Origin: Thermococcus guaymasensis DSM 11113
GTDB lineage: Archaea > Methanobacteriota_B > Thermococci > Thermococcales > Thermococcaceae
Assembly (NCBI RefSeq): GCF_000816105.1
Contig: NZ_CP007140.1
Coordinates: forward strand, 1,452,388-1,516,387
Length of the DNA: 64,000 nucleotides
Direction: 5' to 3'
Part shown: in pieces, positions 34,247-41,804 of the stretch
Layout of the letters: each line of letters opens with the position of its first letter
Position numbering within the stretch: position 1 is the stretch's first letter
The notes under the pieces: model-generated
The model's database searches: none
Seen by the model: the letters and a program-made list of their open reading frames with translations, nothing else
What the model was told of the DNA's origin: nothing
Program-made: the position numbers and the translations under genes

Positions 34247-34396
34247 ATGACGAAGCGTAAGTCTGAGAAAGGAGCGAAGCGTGTTGAGATTGACCCTGCC
34301 GCGCGAGACTTGGTCGAGCTTGCGAGAGAGGGGGGGATTGATTTCGATGAAATCAAAAAGCCGACGCGCTTCAAGAAGTACAGGATTAATTATTGA
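34247..34396 (+). CDS. vapB: VapB-like antitoxin
   Basis: 49 residues, very basic at the N-terminus (MTKRKSEKGAKRVEIDPAAR), then DLVELAREGGIDFDEIKKPT and a short end. It overlaps the PIN-domain gene by 50 bases, the usual antitoxin-first order. The N-terminal part could bind DNA and the C-terminal part the toxin groove. It has no recognised DNA-binding fold, so the assignment rests mainly on position. Located by reading the frame, as it is short. Confidence 0.6.
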   Translation: MTKRKSEKGAKRVEIDPAARDLVELAREGGIDFDEIKKPTRFKKYRINY

Positions 34397-34760
34397 CACG
34401 AGCGTGCTGGCTAACTGGGTGAACAGAGGCAGGAAGGATTTACTCTCGAAGTACAAGGGAGCTTACATCTCAGTGATTACTCTTTTTGAATTCCTCAGGG
34501 GTATCCGCGATGACAAAAGACGCAAAAGAGCATTGAGGGATTTCAAGAGGCTGTACAAAGTAATTCACGTGGACACTACGACGGCTGTCTTGGCTTCCGA
34601 GATGTATGTCAAACTTCAAAGAGAAGGAACTCCCCACGACGATGACGGTGATTTATTGGTTGCGGCAACGGCTCTCAAGAGGAACCTAACTGTTTTGACA
34701 GCGGATAATGGTTTCAAAAAGTTTAGAAAACTTGGGGTTGATGTGATTCTGACGAGGTGA
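34347..34760 (+). CDS. vapC: VapC-type PIN-domain ribonuclease toxin
   Basis: 137 residues from ATG 34347. PIN-domain acidic residues are visible: D in GLIIDTSVLANW, E in ISVITLFEFLRG, D in HDDDGDLLVAATAL and D in LTVLTADNGF. These form the metal site of VapC ribonucleases, which cleave tRNA or rRNA. A frame open further upstream (to 34281) has no ribosome-binding site. With the overlapping small gene upstream it forms a complete toxin-antitoxin module between the packaging ATPase and capsid genes. Confidence 0.85.
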   Translation: MKSKSRRASRSTGLIIDTSVLANWVNRGRKDLLSKYKGAYISVITLFEFLRGIRDDKRRKRALRDFKRLYKVIHVDTTTAVLASEMYVKLQREGTPHDDDGDLLVAATALKRNLTVLTADNGFKKFRKLGVDVILTR

Positions 34761-34765
34761 GGCCG

Positions 34766-34924
34766 GTGGGAGTTTACCTCGACCGCGAGGCGCTTGAGAT
34801 TTTGGATGAGGTGAGAGAAAGCCTGGCGAGACAGCTGGGGGTGAGGAAGGAGAGAATCTCGCGGAGCATGGCAGTCAAGCACCTCTACCACCTGAGCAAG
34901 CAGGTGCTGAAAAAATCATCGTGA
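34766..34924 (+). CDS. Small helical protein, possible DNA-binding regulator
   Basis: 52 residues: GVYLDREALEILDEVRESLA, RQLGVRKERISRSMAVKHLY, then LSKQVLKKSS. The strand followed by two helices resembles a ribbon-helix-helix protein, comparable to the 49-residue gene before the other phased promoter (31056). GTG start at 34766 with GAGGTGAGG upstream, five bases after the vapC stop. It sits immediately before the third phased promoter element, so a regulatory role there is plausible. Confidence 0.6.
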   Translation: MGVYLDREALEILDEVRESLARQLGVRKERISRSMAVKHLYHLSKQVLKKSS

Positions 34925-34982
34925 GGAGTTTTCTCCCGTTTTCTGCCGTTTTCTCCCTTTTTCTGGTTCAGTGCTTAAATAC
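34925..34982 (+). promoter_or_regulatory. Dyad and phased CTGGTTCA promoter, copy 3 (virion operon)
   Basis: GGAGTTTTCTCCCG is a partial dyad, then ten-base units TTCTCCCGTT, TTCTGCCGTT, TTCTCCCTTT and TTCTGGTTCA, then GTGC and the TATA box TTAAATAC. It differs from copy 2 mainly by one extra ten-base unit. It should drive the virion genes from 35048. Confidence 0.72.
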
Positions 34983-35047
34983 TCTTAGGCCTTATTCTAT
35001 GCCGAGGCCTCACGGCCTCAAAGCGAGAGCTTGAGAGGTGAGGAGAG

Positions 35048-35149
35048 ATGGAGTGGAAGGAGATCTTTACGGGAGACTTCCTCGTGAACATGCTGAGCGT
35101 TCTGGCCGCGCTTTACATCTGGGAGAAGTTCCTGAAGAACAAGCTTTGA
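35048..35149 (+). CDS. Very small membrane protein
   Basis: 33 residues with one hydrophobic helix (FLVNMLSVLAALYIWEKFL) flanked by an acidic N-terminus and a basic C-terminus (KNKL). GAGGTGAGGAG precedes the ATG. A near-equivalent 33-residue single-helix gene occurs at 38874. Small membrane proteins of this size are typical of internal-membrane viruses. Located by reading the frame. Confidence 0.6.
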   Translation: MEWKEIFTGDFLVNMLSVLAALYIWEKFLKNKL

Positions 35150-35181
35150 AGGCGAGGCAGTGAAATCAGGAGGTGAAAAGA

Positions 35182-36126
35182 GTGTATAAGGTTAAGGAGA
35201 CTCTTGATGACGTTCTTACCCTTCAGGTGAAGTCCATCGACCTGCCGAGGAACGGCGTCATCGACAGCATTGCTTTGCTTGCTAAAATCACCCTCAGCAA
35301 TTCCGGAACTTCTGACGCTACCGTCAGCATGGAGGACGTTCTCAAGGCCATCAACGAGATTCGCGTCGTCAGCAACGGCAACGTCGTCCACTACGCGCTC
35401 AGGGGAACGGACATTGCTTACCTGAACATCTACGACACTCACGGGAAGGCGCTTAGCCTCGACGATACGGTTACCGTTCCAGCCGGCGGGAGCAAGGAGG
35501 TTAAGTTCCTCATCATGCTTGACGCCGGCCAGATTCATGCACTCATAAAGGACCAGCTTCAGATTCGCGTGGACTGGAACACTAGCATAACGAGTGACGT
35601 TAGCGTTAGCGACGCTTCCATCAAGGTCACTCTGGACAAGGAGGTTTATGAGAGCGCTGAGGATTACGCGATGACTTACGCTGGTGCGGAATACGGTGAG
35701 ATCTTCATTGAGGAGCCGAAGGTTTATGCAATTGAGAAGGCCTTCAACGCGCTCGGTGAGCTGACTGAGGTCTTCGAGCTTCCGGTCGGTTCGGTCCTCA
35801 AGCGTGCACTCCTTGTGTTCTACAACGATGCCGGGGAGAGAGCTGACATTGTGGACAAGTACGCGCTTGTCAGGACCAGGCCTGCAAGGATACAGCTTTA
35901 CAAGATCGACTACGAGACGAGCAGGGAGCTGGACAAGGTCCAGTACAAGCTTCCGGCAGTTCCAGCCGGCATGACCATGTTCGACTACGATATGGAGATT
36001 ACTCCGGGAGGCCTTGACCTCCGCGAGGAGGCCAGTGGAACCTTCAAGATTGCGCTTAAGACCAACGCTGCGGGTAAGATCCGCTACATCAGCCACGAGG
36101 TCGTTCCGCAGGTGATAACCCTCTGA
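35182..36126 (+). CDS. Candidate double-jelly-roll major capsid protein
   Basis: 314 residues, almost all beta strand and without cysteines. The opening LTLQVKSIDLPRNGVIDSIA, LLAKITLSNSG and the segment INEIRVVSNGNVVHYALRGT match the first jelly roll of PRD1-adenovirus-lineage capsid proteins. A second half of similar size (EIFIEEPKVYAIEKAFNALG onward) would be the second jelly roll. GTG at 35182 follows AGGAGGTGA; GTG 35173 overlaps that site. The pairing with an A32-type ATPase, and TKV4 as a known relative, support the call. Structure prediction was not possible here. Confidence 0.75.
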   Translation: MYKVKETLDDVLTLQVKSIDLPRNGVIDSIALLAKITLSNSGTSDATVSMEDVLKAINEIRVVSNGNVVHYALRGTDIAYLNIYDTHGKALSLDDTVTVPAGGSKEVKFLIMLDAGQIHALIKDQLQIRVDWNTSITSDVSVSDASIKVTLDKEVYESAEDYAMTYAGAEYGEIFIEEPKVYAIEKAFNALGELTEVFELPVGSVLKRALLVFYNDAGERADIVDKYALVRTRPARIQLYKIDYETSRELDKVQYKLPAVPAGMTMFDYDMEITPGGLDLREEASGTFKIALKTNAAGKIRYISHEVVPQVITL

Positions 36127-36131
36127 GGCGG

Positions 36132-36218
36132 ATGGGGATGGCGCGGAAGAGGAGGAAGTCTCACAGGCGGACTTCCCACCGGAGGAAGACCCGGAGGAGT
36201 AGGAGAAGGAGGAGGTGA
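36132..36218 (+). CDS. Arginine-rich 28-residue peptide, protamine-like
   Basis: 28 codons: after MGMA nearly every residue is Arg, Lys, His, Ser or Thr (RKRRKSHRRTSHRRKTRRSR and more Arg). The composition is like protamines or adenovirus core peptides, which condense DNA. It lies five bases after the capsid gene stop with GAGGCGG upstream and just before a small membrane protein, in the virion operon. The charge could neutralise packaged DNA. A second ATG two codons on is possible. Located by reading the frame. Confidence 0.65.
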   Translation: MGMARKRRKSHRRTSHRRKTRRSRRRRR

Positions 36219-36223
36219 GTTAA

Positions 36224-36418
36224 ATGGCGATGGGTAGGCGCATCGTGACTTCTCTCCCGTATGGACTTGCTTTTGGAACTCTCTTTTACATTATCGGAGG
36301 AGTGGCGCAGAACGTGTTCCCGAGCATTACTCCGGAACTTGCAGCAGCGCTTGGCTTCACTGCAGCGGTTACGATCAACCTTGCTGAGAAGGAGTACAAG
36401 GAGCAGAAGCAGGCTTGA
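36224..36418 (+). CDS. Small two-helix membrane protein
   Basis: 64 residues: a basic start, LPYGLAFGTLFYIIGGVAQN as the first membrane helix, ITPELAAALGFTAAVTINLA as the second, and a charged tail (EKEYKEQKQA). GGAGGAGGTGAG lies before the ATG. It follows the arginine-rich peptide directly and probably sits in the viral internal membrane. No family recognised. Confidence 0.7.
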   Translation: MAMGRRIVTSLPYGLAFGTLFYIIGGVAQNVFPSITPELAAALGFTAAVTINLAEKEYKEQKQA

Positions 36419-36437
36419 TCTCTTTCTTTTCCTTGAA

Positions 36438-36463
36438 TCAGCTGGCTGAAATCAGCCGGCTAA
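36438..36463. promoter_or_regulatory. Tandem TCAGC/GCTGA dyads before the Pro/Lys-rich gene
   Basis: TCAGCTGGCTGA (36438-36449, symmetric arms) and TCAGCCGGCTAA (36452-36463, one mismatch) are spaced 14 bases apart. A TATA-like CTTTTAAGG follows at 36469, just before the gene at 36489. They look like a two-site operator within the virion operon. Confidence 0.5.
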
Positions 36464-36488
36464 AATCACTTTTAAGGAGGGTTGAATA

Positions 36489-37850
36489 ATGGGATATCCG
36501 AGTTTTGGAGAGTTGCCGATAAGGAGGCCTATCATTCACATACCGGGGACTTATCATGTCCTCGGGGGACCGGGACTGGGATTAATTGGGGAAAAGCCGG
36601 ACGTTCCACTTCCTAAACCACCAGTTCCAAAGCCGCCGGTCATCAAGCCAAAACCACAGCCTAAGCCAGCACCAAAACCAGGACCTAAACCGGAGCCTAA
36701 GCCAGTTCAGAAAAAAGACGTATCAATTCAGGACATCCTCAGCAACCCGCGCCTGTTCGTATCAGAGGGCGGAAAGGTGAACGTGGATCTTGCGATTAAG
36801 TACCCTCAGCTTCTCAGGGCGTTTAAGACGGTTACGCTCGTTTATGCGAGGGGTAAAGCGTGGACTTATAAAGGAAGAACATTCTATGACGAAAAGGGAG
36901 CGATAACTAACTCGGGATATGGAACACTCCTCACGATAAAGAGGTGGCTTAATGACAAGGACGTTCACATTCTGGAGATACGGGTTAAAGACGATATTGT
37001 CAAAGACACTAAGAAGCTTCAGGATGTGTTAAGGCGTGTTGCTGGTTTTGCTAAGGTAGAACCAGAGCCGATTAAGAAACAGATTTATGAGCCGATTAAG
37101 AAAGAAGCAGAGAAGCTTTTAAAGCCGGTTGAGGTGAAAAAGCCTGAGCCAAAGCCGGTTGTTAAACCGCCAGCACCTACGCCGAAGCCACCGGCACCGA
37201 AGCCGGTTCCGGTTGTCAAGATTCCGGGGATTGATTTCAATACTCTCAAGTTGAGGCCGTCAATTCTGAAGAATTACCCGCGCGTTATCGTGAAATTCAG
37301 AACCGGGGAAACGGTTGATTTACCGGGGAGCTATGTATATTACAGGATCATCACAATGAGGTATAAGTGGAAGGATATAGCTGAGATTTCCCTACCGCAA
37401 CCCAAATCGACTCCAAAGCCTGAACCTAAACCGATCATAACACCAAAACCGCCAGCACCGAAACCGATTCTAAAACATGAGCCTAAGCCGGACGTTCCAC
37501 TTCCCAAACCACCGGTGAGCACTCCTAAACCAACACCGAAGCCAGAACCACCTAAGCCAGTTGTTAAACCGCCAGAACAGCCGAAACCGACAACAGTTAA
37601 GAAAATCGAGCATAACACGGGGATAAAGACAGTTCCCGCGCCGAAACCACCCGAGAAGAAACCGTCGGTTATCCCGAAACCACAGCCTGTTGTTAAGCCA
37701 GCGCCTAAACCAGCTCCAAAGCCAGCACCAAAACCACCCACTGGCGAGGCAATCAGGATAACCACTACTGCAGTGCAGCCTCAGCGTAAGGATGAGCTGC
37801 TGAAGTACTTGGTAATAGCACTCATTATCCTTGCACTCGCGAAGAGGTGA
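36489..37850 (+). CDS. Pro/Lys-rich virion-associated protein with C-terminal membrane anchor
   Basis: 453 residues. Long KP/PKP-rich stretches (about residues 38-74, 215-240, 310-430) alternate with two folded segments: [20 protein letters not shown] at about 78-200 and [20 protein letters not shown] at about 245-300. These two contain a similar core (sequence between strands and [10 protein letters not shown] / [10 protein letters not shown]). The C-terminus [17 protein letters not shown] is a membrane anchor. A stiff, extended shape such as a spike, or a scaffold crossing the capsid, is plausible. Function inferred only from composition and neighbours. Confidence 0.65.
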   Translation: MGYPSFGELPIRRPIIHIPGTYHVLGGPGLGLIGEKPDVPLPKPPVPKPPVIKPKPQPKPAPKPGPKPEPKPVQKKDVSIQDILSNPRLFVSEGGKVNVDLAIKYPQLLRAFKTVTLVYARGKAWTYKGRTFYDEKGAITNSGYGTLLTIKRWLNDKDVHILEIRVKDDIVKDTKKLQDVLRRVAGFAKVEPEPIKKQIYEPIKKEAEKLLKPVEVKKPEPKPVVKPPAPTPKPPAPKPVPVVKIPGIDFNTLKLRPSILKNYPRVIVKFRTGETVDLPGSYVYYRIITMRYKWKDIAEISLPQPKSTPKPEPKPIITPKPPAPKPILKHEPKPDVPLPKPPVSTPKPTPKPEPPKPVVKPPEQPKPTTVKKIEHNTGIKTVPAPKPPEKKPSVIPKPQPVVKPAPKPAPKPAPKPPTGEAIRITTTAVQPQRKDELLKYLVIALIILALAKR

Positions 37851-37855
37851 CAGTT

Positions 37856-38869
37856 ATGGCAGAGGTCATTAAAGTGGACTCCGGCGGAGGCTATGGACAG
37901 CTTCTCCAGGTTCTCCTTTACTTCATCTCGTTCATAGCAATCATTTACGCACTCTACAAACTCTTCGGCCTGTTCAAGGACCTAGGTCACAAAGTGGAGG
38001 AGTGGATTCACAACGCTAAGGAATTCCTAGATCCATCGGATCTCCCAAACAGGGTGGAGCAAACTGCCAGGGACATCGAGACGATCATTAAAGGAACGAT
38101 AACGGGTGAACAAAACACTCCTGAGTACAATGAGGCCATGAGCAACCTCCACTATGGCGGTGCAGAGTGGGAGCCTGGAAAGGTTGCACTGCCTAAAGAC
38201 TTTCACAAGACCGGGGAGATCAAGAAGTACGGCACGAAAGTTAAACCAGGCGAGACTAAAACCTTTGCAGGCGGCTGGTACACTGAAACGGTAGTGAACA
38301 ACATGGTCAAGTGTCCTTACGCTGGCGGGGAGCTGATGACCAAGGAAGAGTGCCTCGCGAGGAAATACGGCTTCTCGGATTACGCGAACTTCAAGGCGTG
38401 GCTGGATTCTGTCAAGTACAGGCTCAAGCTTGAGGGGAAGGACCCGAGTAACATGAGCCTTGACCAGCTGGTTCAGTGGGGAAAGCGGTTTGACGCGGAG
38501 AAGAAGGCTAAGGAGAAGAAACAGCCTCGGCCACAGCCGTCTCTTGGGAGAAGGAGCAACTCAAAGTGCGAGATTCCGGCAGATAAAGCAGCGAAGATGA
38601 GCGAAAAAGAGATGTGCGAGTACGTGGCGAAGAACTGTCCAGAAGCGCTATCTCATCCCTCTTGGAGAAGGACCTGTTCTAAGTACGGGATAACTCCCCC
38701 GAGCAGTTCTAATGTTGTTCCTGGATACAAGACGAACGAGGAGATAATGGAAGTTGAAGCGAAGCGGTGGGAGGAGAGAGCTCGGAGGTATTCAAGCAGG
38801 AAGACGAACAGGAAGGAGCAGATCTACATCCCTCCGGTGATTAGGCATCCAAACATTTACGCGAGGTGA
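37856..38869 (+). CDS. Proviral membrane-anchored structural protein, unknown
   Basis: 337 residues. An N-terminal membrane helix (LLQVLLYFISFIAIIYALYK) is followed by an amphipathic helix, a globular part with KPGETKTFAGGWYTETVVNN, a cysteine pair in VKCPYAGGELMTKEECLARK, and a second cysteine group near the end (CEIPADKAAKMSEKEMCEYV, NCPEALSHPSWRRTC) that could form disulfides. GAGGTGA precedes the ATG at 37856. It directly follows the Pro/Lys-rich gene. No family recognised. Confidence 0.65.
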   Translation: MAEVIKVDSGGGYGQLLQVLLYFISFIAIIYALYKLFGLFKDLGHKVEEWIHNAKEFLDPSDLPNRVEQTARDIETIIKGTITGEQNTPEYNEAMSNLHYGGAEWEPGKVALPKDFHKTGEIKKYGTKVKPGETKTFAGGWYTETVVNNMVKCPYAGGELMTKEECLARKYGFSDYANFKAWLDSVKYRLKLEGKDPSNMSLDQLVQWGKRFDAEKKAKEKKQPRPQPSLGRRSNSKCEIPADKAAKMSEKEMCEYVAKNCPEALSHPSWRRTCSKYGITPPSSSNVVPGYKTNEEIMEVEAKRWEERARRYSSRKTNRKEQIYIPPVIRHPNIYAR

Positions 38870-38873
38870 GAGC

Positions 38874-38975
38874 ATGAGGCTGGATAAGGATACAATCATT
38901 CAGGGGTTCATTCTCTTCCTCTTGTGGATGGCCTTCCAGATCGAGTTCAAGAAATTCCTGGAGCGGGTGAGGTGA
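38874..38975 (+). CDS. Very small membrane protein
   Basis: 33 residues, MRLDKDTIIQGFILFLLWMA plus FQIEFKKFLERVR: one membrane helix with a charged, basic C-terminus. It resembles the 33-residue gene at 35048 in size and layout. GAGGTGAGAGC precedes the ATG, and the stop is one base from the next start. Located by reading the frame. Confidence 0.6.
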   Translation: MRLDKDTIIQGFILFLLWMAFQIEFKKFLERVR

Positions 38976-38976
38976 A

Positions 38977-39174
38977 ATGACTCCGGATGAGCTCGCGATA
39001 GTGAGCGCGATAGTTACTCCAGCAGTCACTGCACTTCTCACAGCTTACGCAACCTCAAAGGCGAATGAGAAAGTTCTCCGGAGCATTATGGACCGCGTGG
39101 ACGAGCTTGAGAATCGCATTTTCAACCACGAGCAGAGAATAAGCCGGCTTGAGGGAAGGGAGGTGAGAGTGTGA
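38977..39174 (+). CDS. Small membrane protein with coiled-coil tail
   Basis: 65 residues. The N-terminal half is hydrophobic (ELAIVSAIVTPAVTALLTAY), and the second half is a regular heptad helix (VLRSIMDRVDELENRIFNHE, QRISRLEG). Such small single-span proteins with coiled coils occur among phage and virus lysis or membrane components, but no specific role can be assigned. ATG at 38977; it overlaps the next gene by four bases. Confidence 0.65.
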   Translation: MTPDELAIVSAIVTPAVTALLTAYATSKANEKVLRSIMDRVDELENRIFNHEQRISRLEGREVRV

Positions 39175-39434
39175 CCAGGAACATTTACCTTGGCAAGCGC
39201 GTGAAGGATACGGGAAAGAAAGGCCTCGACAACCTCCGTGAGGTCAGGGACATCTGTGAGGCCATCCTCAACGACTACAAGCGCGGGAGAATCCCATATG
39301 CCAAAGCCATGAGGCGTTTGGTCTTCCTCCGCACGACGGTGATTAAGAGGAGCGAGAAGCTGGTCGGGAAGAAGCGGAAGGCTTACGCGATTGTGAGGAG
39401 ATATGAGGAGCGGTTAAGGAAGATTAGGAGGTGA
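39171..39434 (+). CDS. Small basic proviral protein
   Basis: 87 residues, strongly basic and helical: YLGKRVKDTGKKGLDNLREV, CEAILNDYKRGRIPYAKAMR and RKAYAIVRRYEERLRKIRR. It could bind nucleic acid or act as a scaffold. GTG start at 39171 overlaps the previous stop. No family recognised. It lies in the virion operon ahead of the beta-sandwich genes. Confidence 0.65.
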   Translation: MTRNIYLGKRVKDTGKKGLDNLREVRDICEAILNDYKRGRIPYAKAMRRLVFLRTTVIKRSEKLVGKKRKAYAIVRRYEERLRKIRR

Positions 39435-39438
39435 GAGA

Positions 39439-39807
39439 ATGATTTTCCCGTTTACTGTGAAGATTCCGGCGAACACCAACGTTGATACTCTCGTTGGAGA
39501 GTTTGAGGTTCCAGGTGGATACTTAGCTCACATTTATATTGACATCCCGGCAGGTTGGAGTCTCACGGCTGGAATAAGGTTCGAGACTGAGGATGGAGTG
39601 AGAATTCCGAGGGATACCGGCCTTGAGCGTTACTTTACCGGCGACGATAGCAATCTCGACTTCTGGTACTCCATCCTGCCAGTCAGGCAGGGGAAAATGA
39701 AAATCTTCGGAGTAAACTACGACTCTAACGACCACTACATCACTGGCTATCTGGAGATTCTTACACCTGAAGAAATCGAAATACTACGCTACATTAACGG
39801 AGGGTGA
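39439..39807 (+). CDS. Beta-sandwich virion protein (single jelly-roll candidate)
   Basis: 122 residues, strand-rich: FPFTVKIPANTNVDTLVGEF, YLAHIYIDIPAGWSLTAGIR, FWYSILPVRQGKMKIFGVNY and YITGYLEILTPEE. The strand order and length fit a single jelly roll, like penton or minor-capsid proteins of double-jelly-roll viruses. No cysteines. GAGGTGAGA precedes the ATG. Assignment is by pattern and by place in the virion operon. Confidence 0.6.
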   Translation: MIFPFTVKIPANTNVDTLVGEFEVPGGYLAHIYIDIPAGWSLTAGIRFETEDGVRIPRDTGLERYFTGDDSNLDFWYSILPVRQGKMKIFGVNYDSNDHYITGYLEILTPEEIEILRYINGG

Positions 39808-39812
39808 GGGGA

Positions 39813-40226
39813 ATGCCGGTTAAGGAGCTAAAAGGCCGGAAAGACTTCTCCCACCTTAATTATACGGAAGTGGGATCGAACATTAAGCCGGTCAAGGCCG
39901 AGGACACGGTGGATCCTGAAACGGGGAGCCTTGCACCGATACTCTATTCAGCGGTATGGGATGTGGACGCTACACAGTCCCAGACGGTTACACTTGACAC
40001 GGAAAACCGCCAGTTGCTGGAGGTTTATATGAGATCCACGACTTCTCCAACGGTTCACATGGACGTTTCACCGGACGGAGTGAACTGGATTGAGGATGTA
40101 AACATCTGGAGCGGTTATAGTAAGATCAACGAGGGATTCTACAATGCCTCAAGATACGTGAGGATCAGAACCGAGCCGGCGGGGAACGCTGGGGACAAGG
40201 TTACGATCGTGATAATGGCAAAGTGA
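39813..40226 (+). CDS. Beta-rich virion protein, unknown
   Basis: 137 residues. After a charged start (VKELKGRKDFSHLNYTEVGS) comes a beta-sandwich-like part: SAVWDVDATQSQTVTLDTEN, QLLEVYMRSTTSPTVHMDVS, YVRIRTEPAGNAGDKVTIVI. The pattern resembles carbohydrate-binding or phage tip domains. The ATG at 39813 follows GAGGGTGAGG. It directly precedes the discoidin-domain gene, so both may belong to the same vertex or receptor-binding structure. Confidence 0.62.
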   Translation: MPVKELKGRKDFSHLNYTEVGSNIKPVKAEDTVDPETGSLAPILYSAVWDVDATQSQTVTLDTENRQLLEVYMRSTTSPTVHMDVSPDGVNWIEDVNIWSGYSKINEGFYNASRYVRIRTEPAGNAGDKVTIVIMAK

Positions 40227-40236
40227 GGTGATGAAA

Positions 40237-41346
40237 ATGCCATTTAAAGCGGGAGTCTGGCCAATTCCAAAGGGAAGAGTTAAACTTCCCGAGCCGGCAG
40301 TGAGTGATTATATAATACCCTCCACAGCAACCGCAAGCTCGGAGAACTATATTATGGCTCCTGACCCAACCGTTACCGTAAGTGGTGACGCGCTAACGTA
40401 TTCACTTGATACCACAAATAAGAAAATAACTGTAAAGTATGTAGCAAATAAATGGTCTAACTCTAGTGACTATGTGGCCATAACTTTTCCCATGGACTTT
40501 ACTAACATATTGCCATCAGACACTTTAATCTTAAAATTCTACGCCTATAACCAAAGATCTGACAGTAGAACCCTTGTACAAGATGGAAATGGCAACACTT
40601 TACTAGATATTCACAATATGACAGAAAACGTCCTAAAAACATACACAGTTCCGGTTGGTGACTATGCAGGTACTCAGACTGACATAATCATAAAAGTATG
40701 GGATAATTGCTCTTCAAGCAGTCACTCTTCTTCATCTAGCTACAACGTAATGACTGTCTACTACCCCGAAGCCGGGGTTAGAGCGCTAAATGCAACTGAT
40801 AATGACACATCAACAATCTGGCACCCATCAACTACAGATCCCGGCAAGTGGATCTATATCGACGCCGGCGCGCCAAAGATTATCTCAGGGGTGAGAATCT
40901 ACTGGGGTTCCAACGTGCCGAACAAGTTCACAGTAGAAGTCAGCACGGACGCCACAAACTGGACACCGGTTTACAAACAAACCATTCCTCCGACTCCAAA
41001 CGCCTGGCAGGAGATCGGTTTCTATGCCACTTACGCAAGATATATCAGGATATATCTTGATGACCAGGGGAGCGATCCAGTTGAGATCGGGGAAATCCAA
41101 TACTACTCTTCACTGGTCGAGAGAGTTGCAAGCGAGCACGGTCACGGTTCTGGTCCCGAGCCTTGGATGCGGGGTGCGAACGTGCGCTTGAGGTACGTGA
41201 GCAAGTTCGCCAACATCCAGTCAAGGATAAGTAGTCTTCAGAGGGACTTGCAAAAATCAAGAACTGTAAATGTGAAACACGTCCAGGAACTCACTGGAAT
41301 CGTGCAGGACCTTAAAGAGCTGGTAAAACTCCTTCATATGTCTTGA
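40237..41346 (+). CDS. Putative receptor-binding protein with F5/8 type C (discoidin) domain
   Basis: 369 residues. The N-terminal beta region (to about 180) ends in a Ser-rich run; the second part from ALNATDNDTSTIWHPSTTDP through WIYIDAGAPKIISGVRIYWG and YARYIRIYLDDQGSDPVEIG has the discoidin pattern. A C-terminal coiled coil (IQSRISSLQRDLQKSRTVN) could trimerise it. Discoidin domains bind sugars or lipids, fitting host recognition. DNA for residues of about 30-180 is clearly more AT-rich than the flanks, suggesting domain swapping. ATG at 40237 follows GAGGTGATG. Confidence 0.75.
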   Translation: MPFKAGVWPIPKGRVKLPEPAVSDYIIPSTATASSENYIMAPDPTVTVSGDALTYSLDTTNKKITVKYVANKWSNSSDYVAITFPMDFTNILPSDTLILKFYAYNQRSDSRTLVQDGNGNTLLDIHNMTENVLKTYTVPVGDYAGTQTDIIIKVWDNCSSSSHSSSSSYNVMTVYYPEAGVRALNATDNDTSTIWHPSTTDPGKWIYIDAGAPKIISGVRIYWGSNVPNKFTVEVSTDATNWTPVYKQTIPPTPNAWQEIGFYATYARYIRIYLDDQGSDPVEIGEIQYYSSLVERVASEHGHGSGPEPWMRGANVRLRYVSKFANIQSRISSLQRDLQKSRTVNVKHVQELTGIVQDLKELVKLLHMS

Positions 41347-41372
41347 ATTCTTTTTATTGTGAGGTGATGCTC

Positions 41373-41804
41373 ATGGCGAGTAGGGTTAAGCGTGAGAGTG
41401 AGAAGCGTAAAAAGTTAGCGGAGCGAGTGGCGAGGTATTTTAAACGGCATTACGGGATTGAACCGGATTTAGTGGATTATTACGCGCTCGTTGATACTAA
41501 CCTCACTTATGAGGAGAATATTAAGAACCTCAAGCGGATCCTTGGGAAAATGGAAAAGGTGAGGAGAGCGAGGGATCAGCTTATCCGCTATGTTCGCGAG
41601 TTCGTGGACTACTGGAGGGAATATGGGGGAAGAAGCTACGCAGTGGATAAAGCAAAGAGAGCGAAGAAGGTTATTAACCTTGAGACAGCACGGCTTAAAG
41701 ACATTGATGCTTGGCTAAGGAACCCTAACCGCTACGACCTCATAGGCATCGACTACCCAGAGAAGCCAAAGAGGAAAAAGAGTACGAAGAAGAAAAAGCG
41801 TTAA
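41373..41804 (+). CDS. Basic helical proviral protein, unknown
   Basis: 143 residues, very basic and helical: RVKRESEKRKKLAERVARYF, KNLKRILGKMEKVRRARDQL, and a C-terminal lysine run (RKKSTKKKKR). It probably binds nucleic acid. The ATG at 41373 follows GAGGTGATG; ATG at 41367 is also possible. It is the last rightward proviral gene, and its stop overlaps that of the convergent integrase fragment by four bases. Confidence 0.65.
   Translation: MASRVKRESEKRKKLAERVARYFKRHYGIEPDLVDYYALVDTNLTYEENIKNLKRILGKMEKVRRARDQLIRYVREFVDYWREYGGRSYAVDKAKRAKKVINLETARLKDIDAWLRNPNRYDLIGIDYPEKPKRKKSTKKKKR

Noticed and set aside
36600-37750. Repeated CCAAAACC/CCTAAGCC units in the Pro/Lys-rich gene, possibly a DNA repeat array
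   Set aside because: They follow from Lys-Pro codons with mixed synonymous use and show no fixed spacing or dyad symmetry, unlike arrays A and B.
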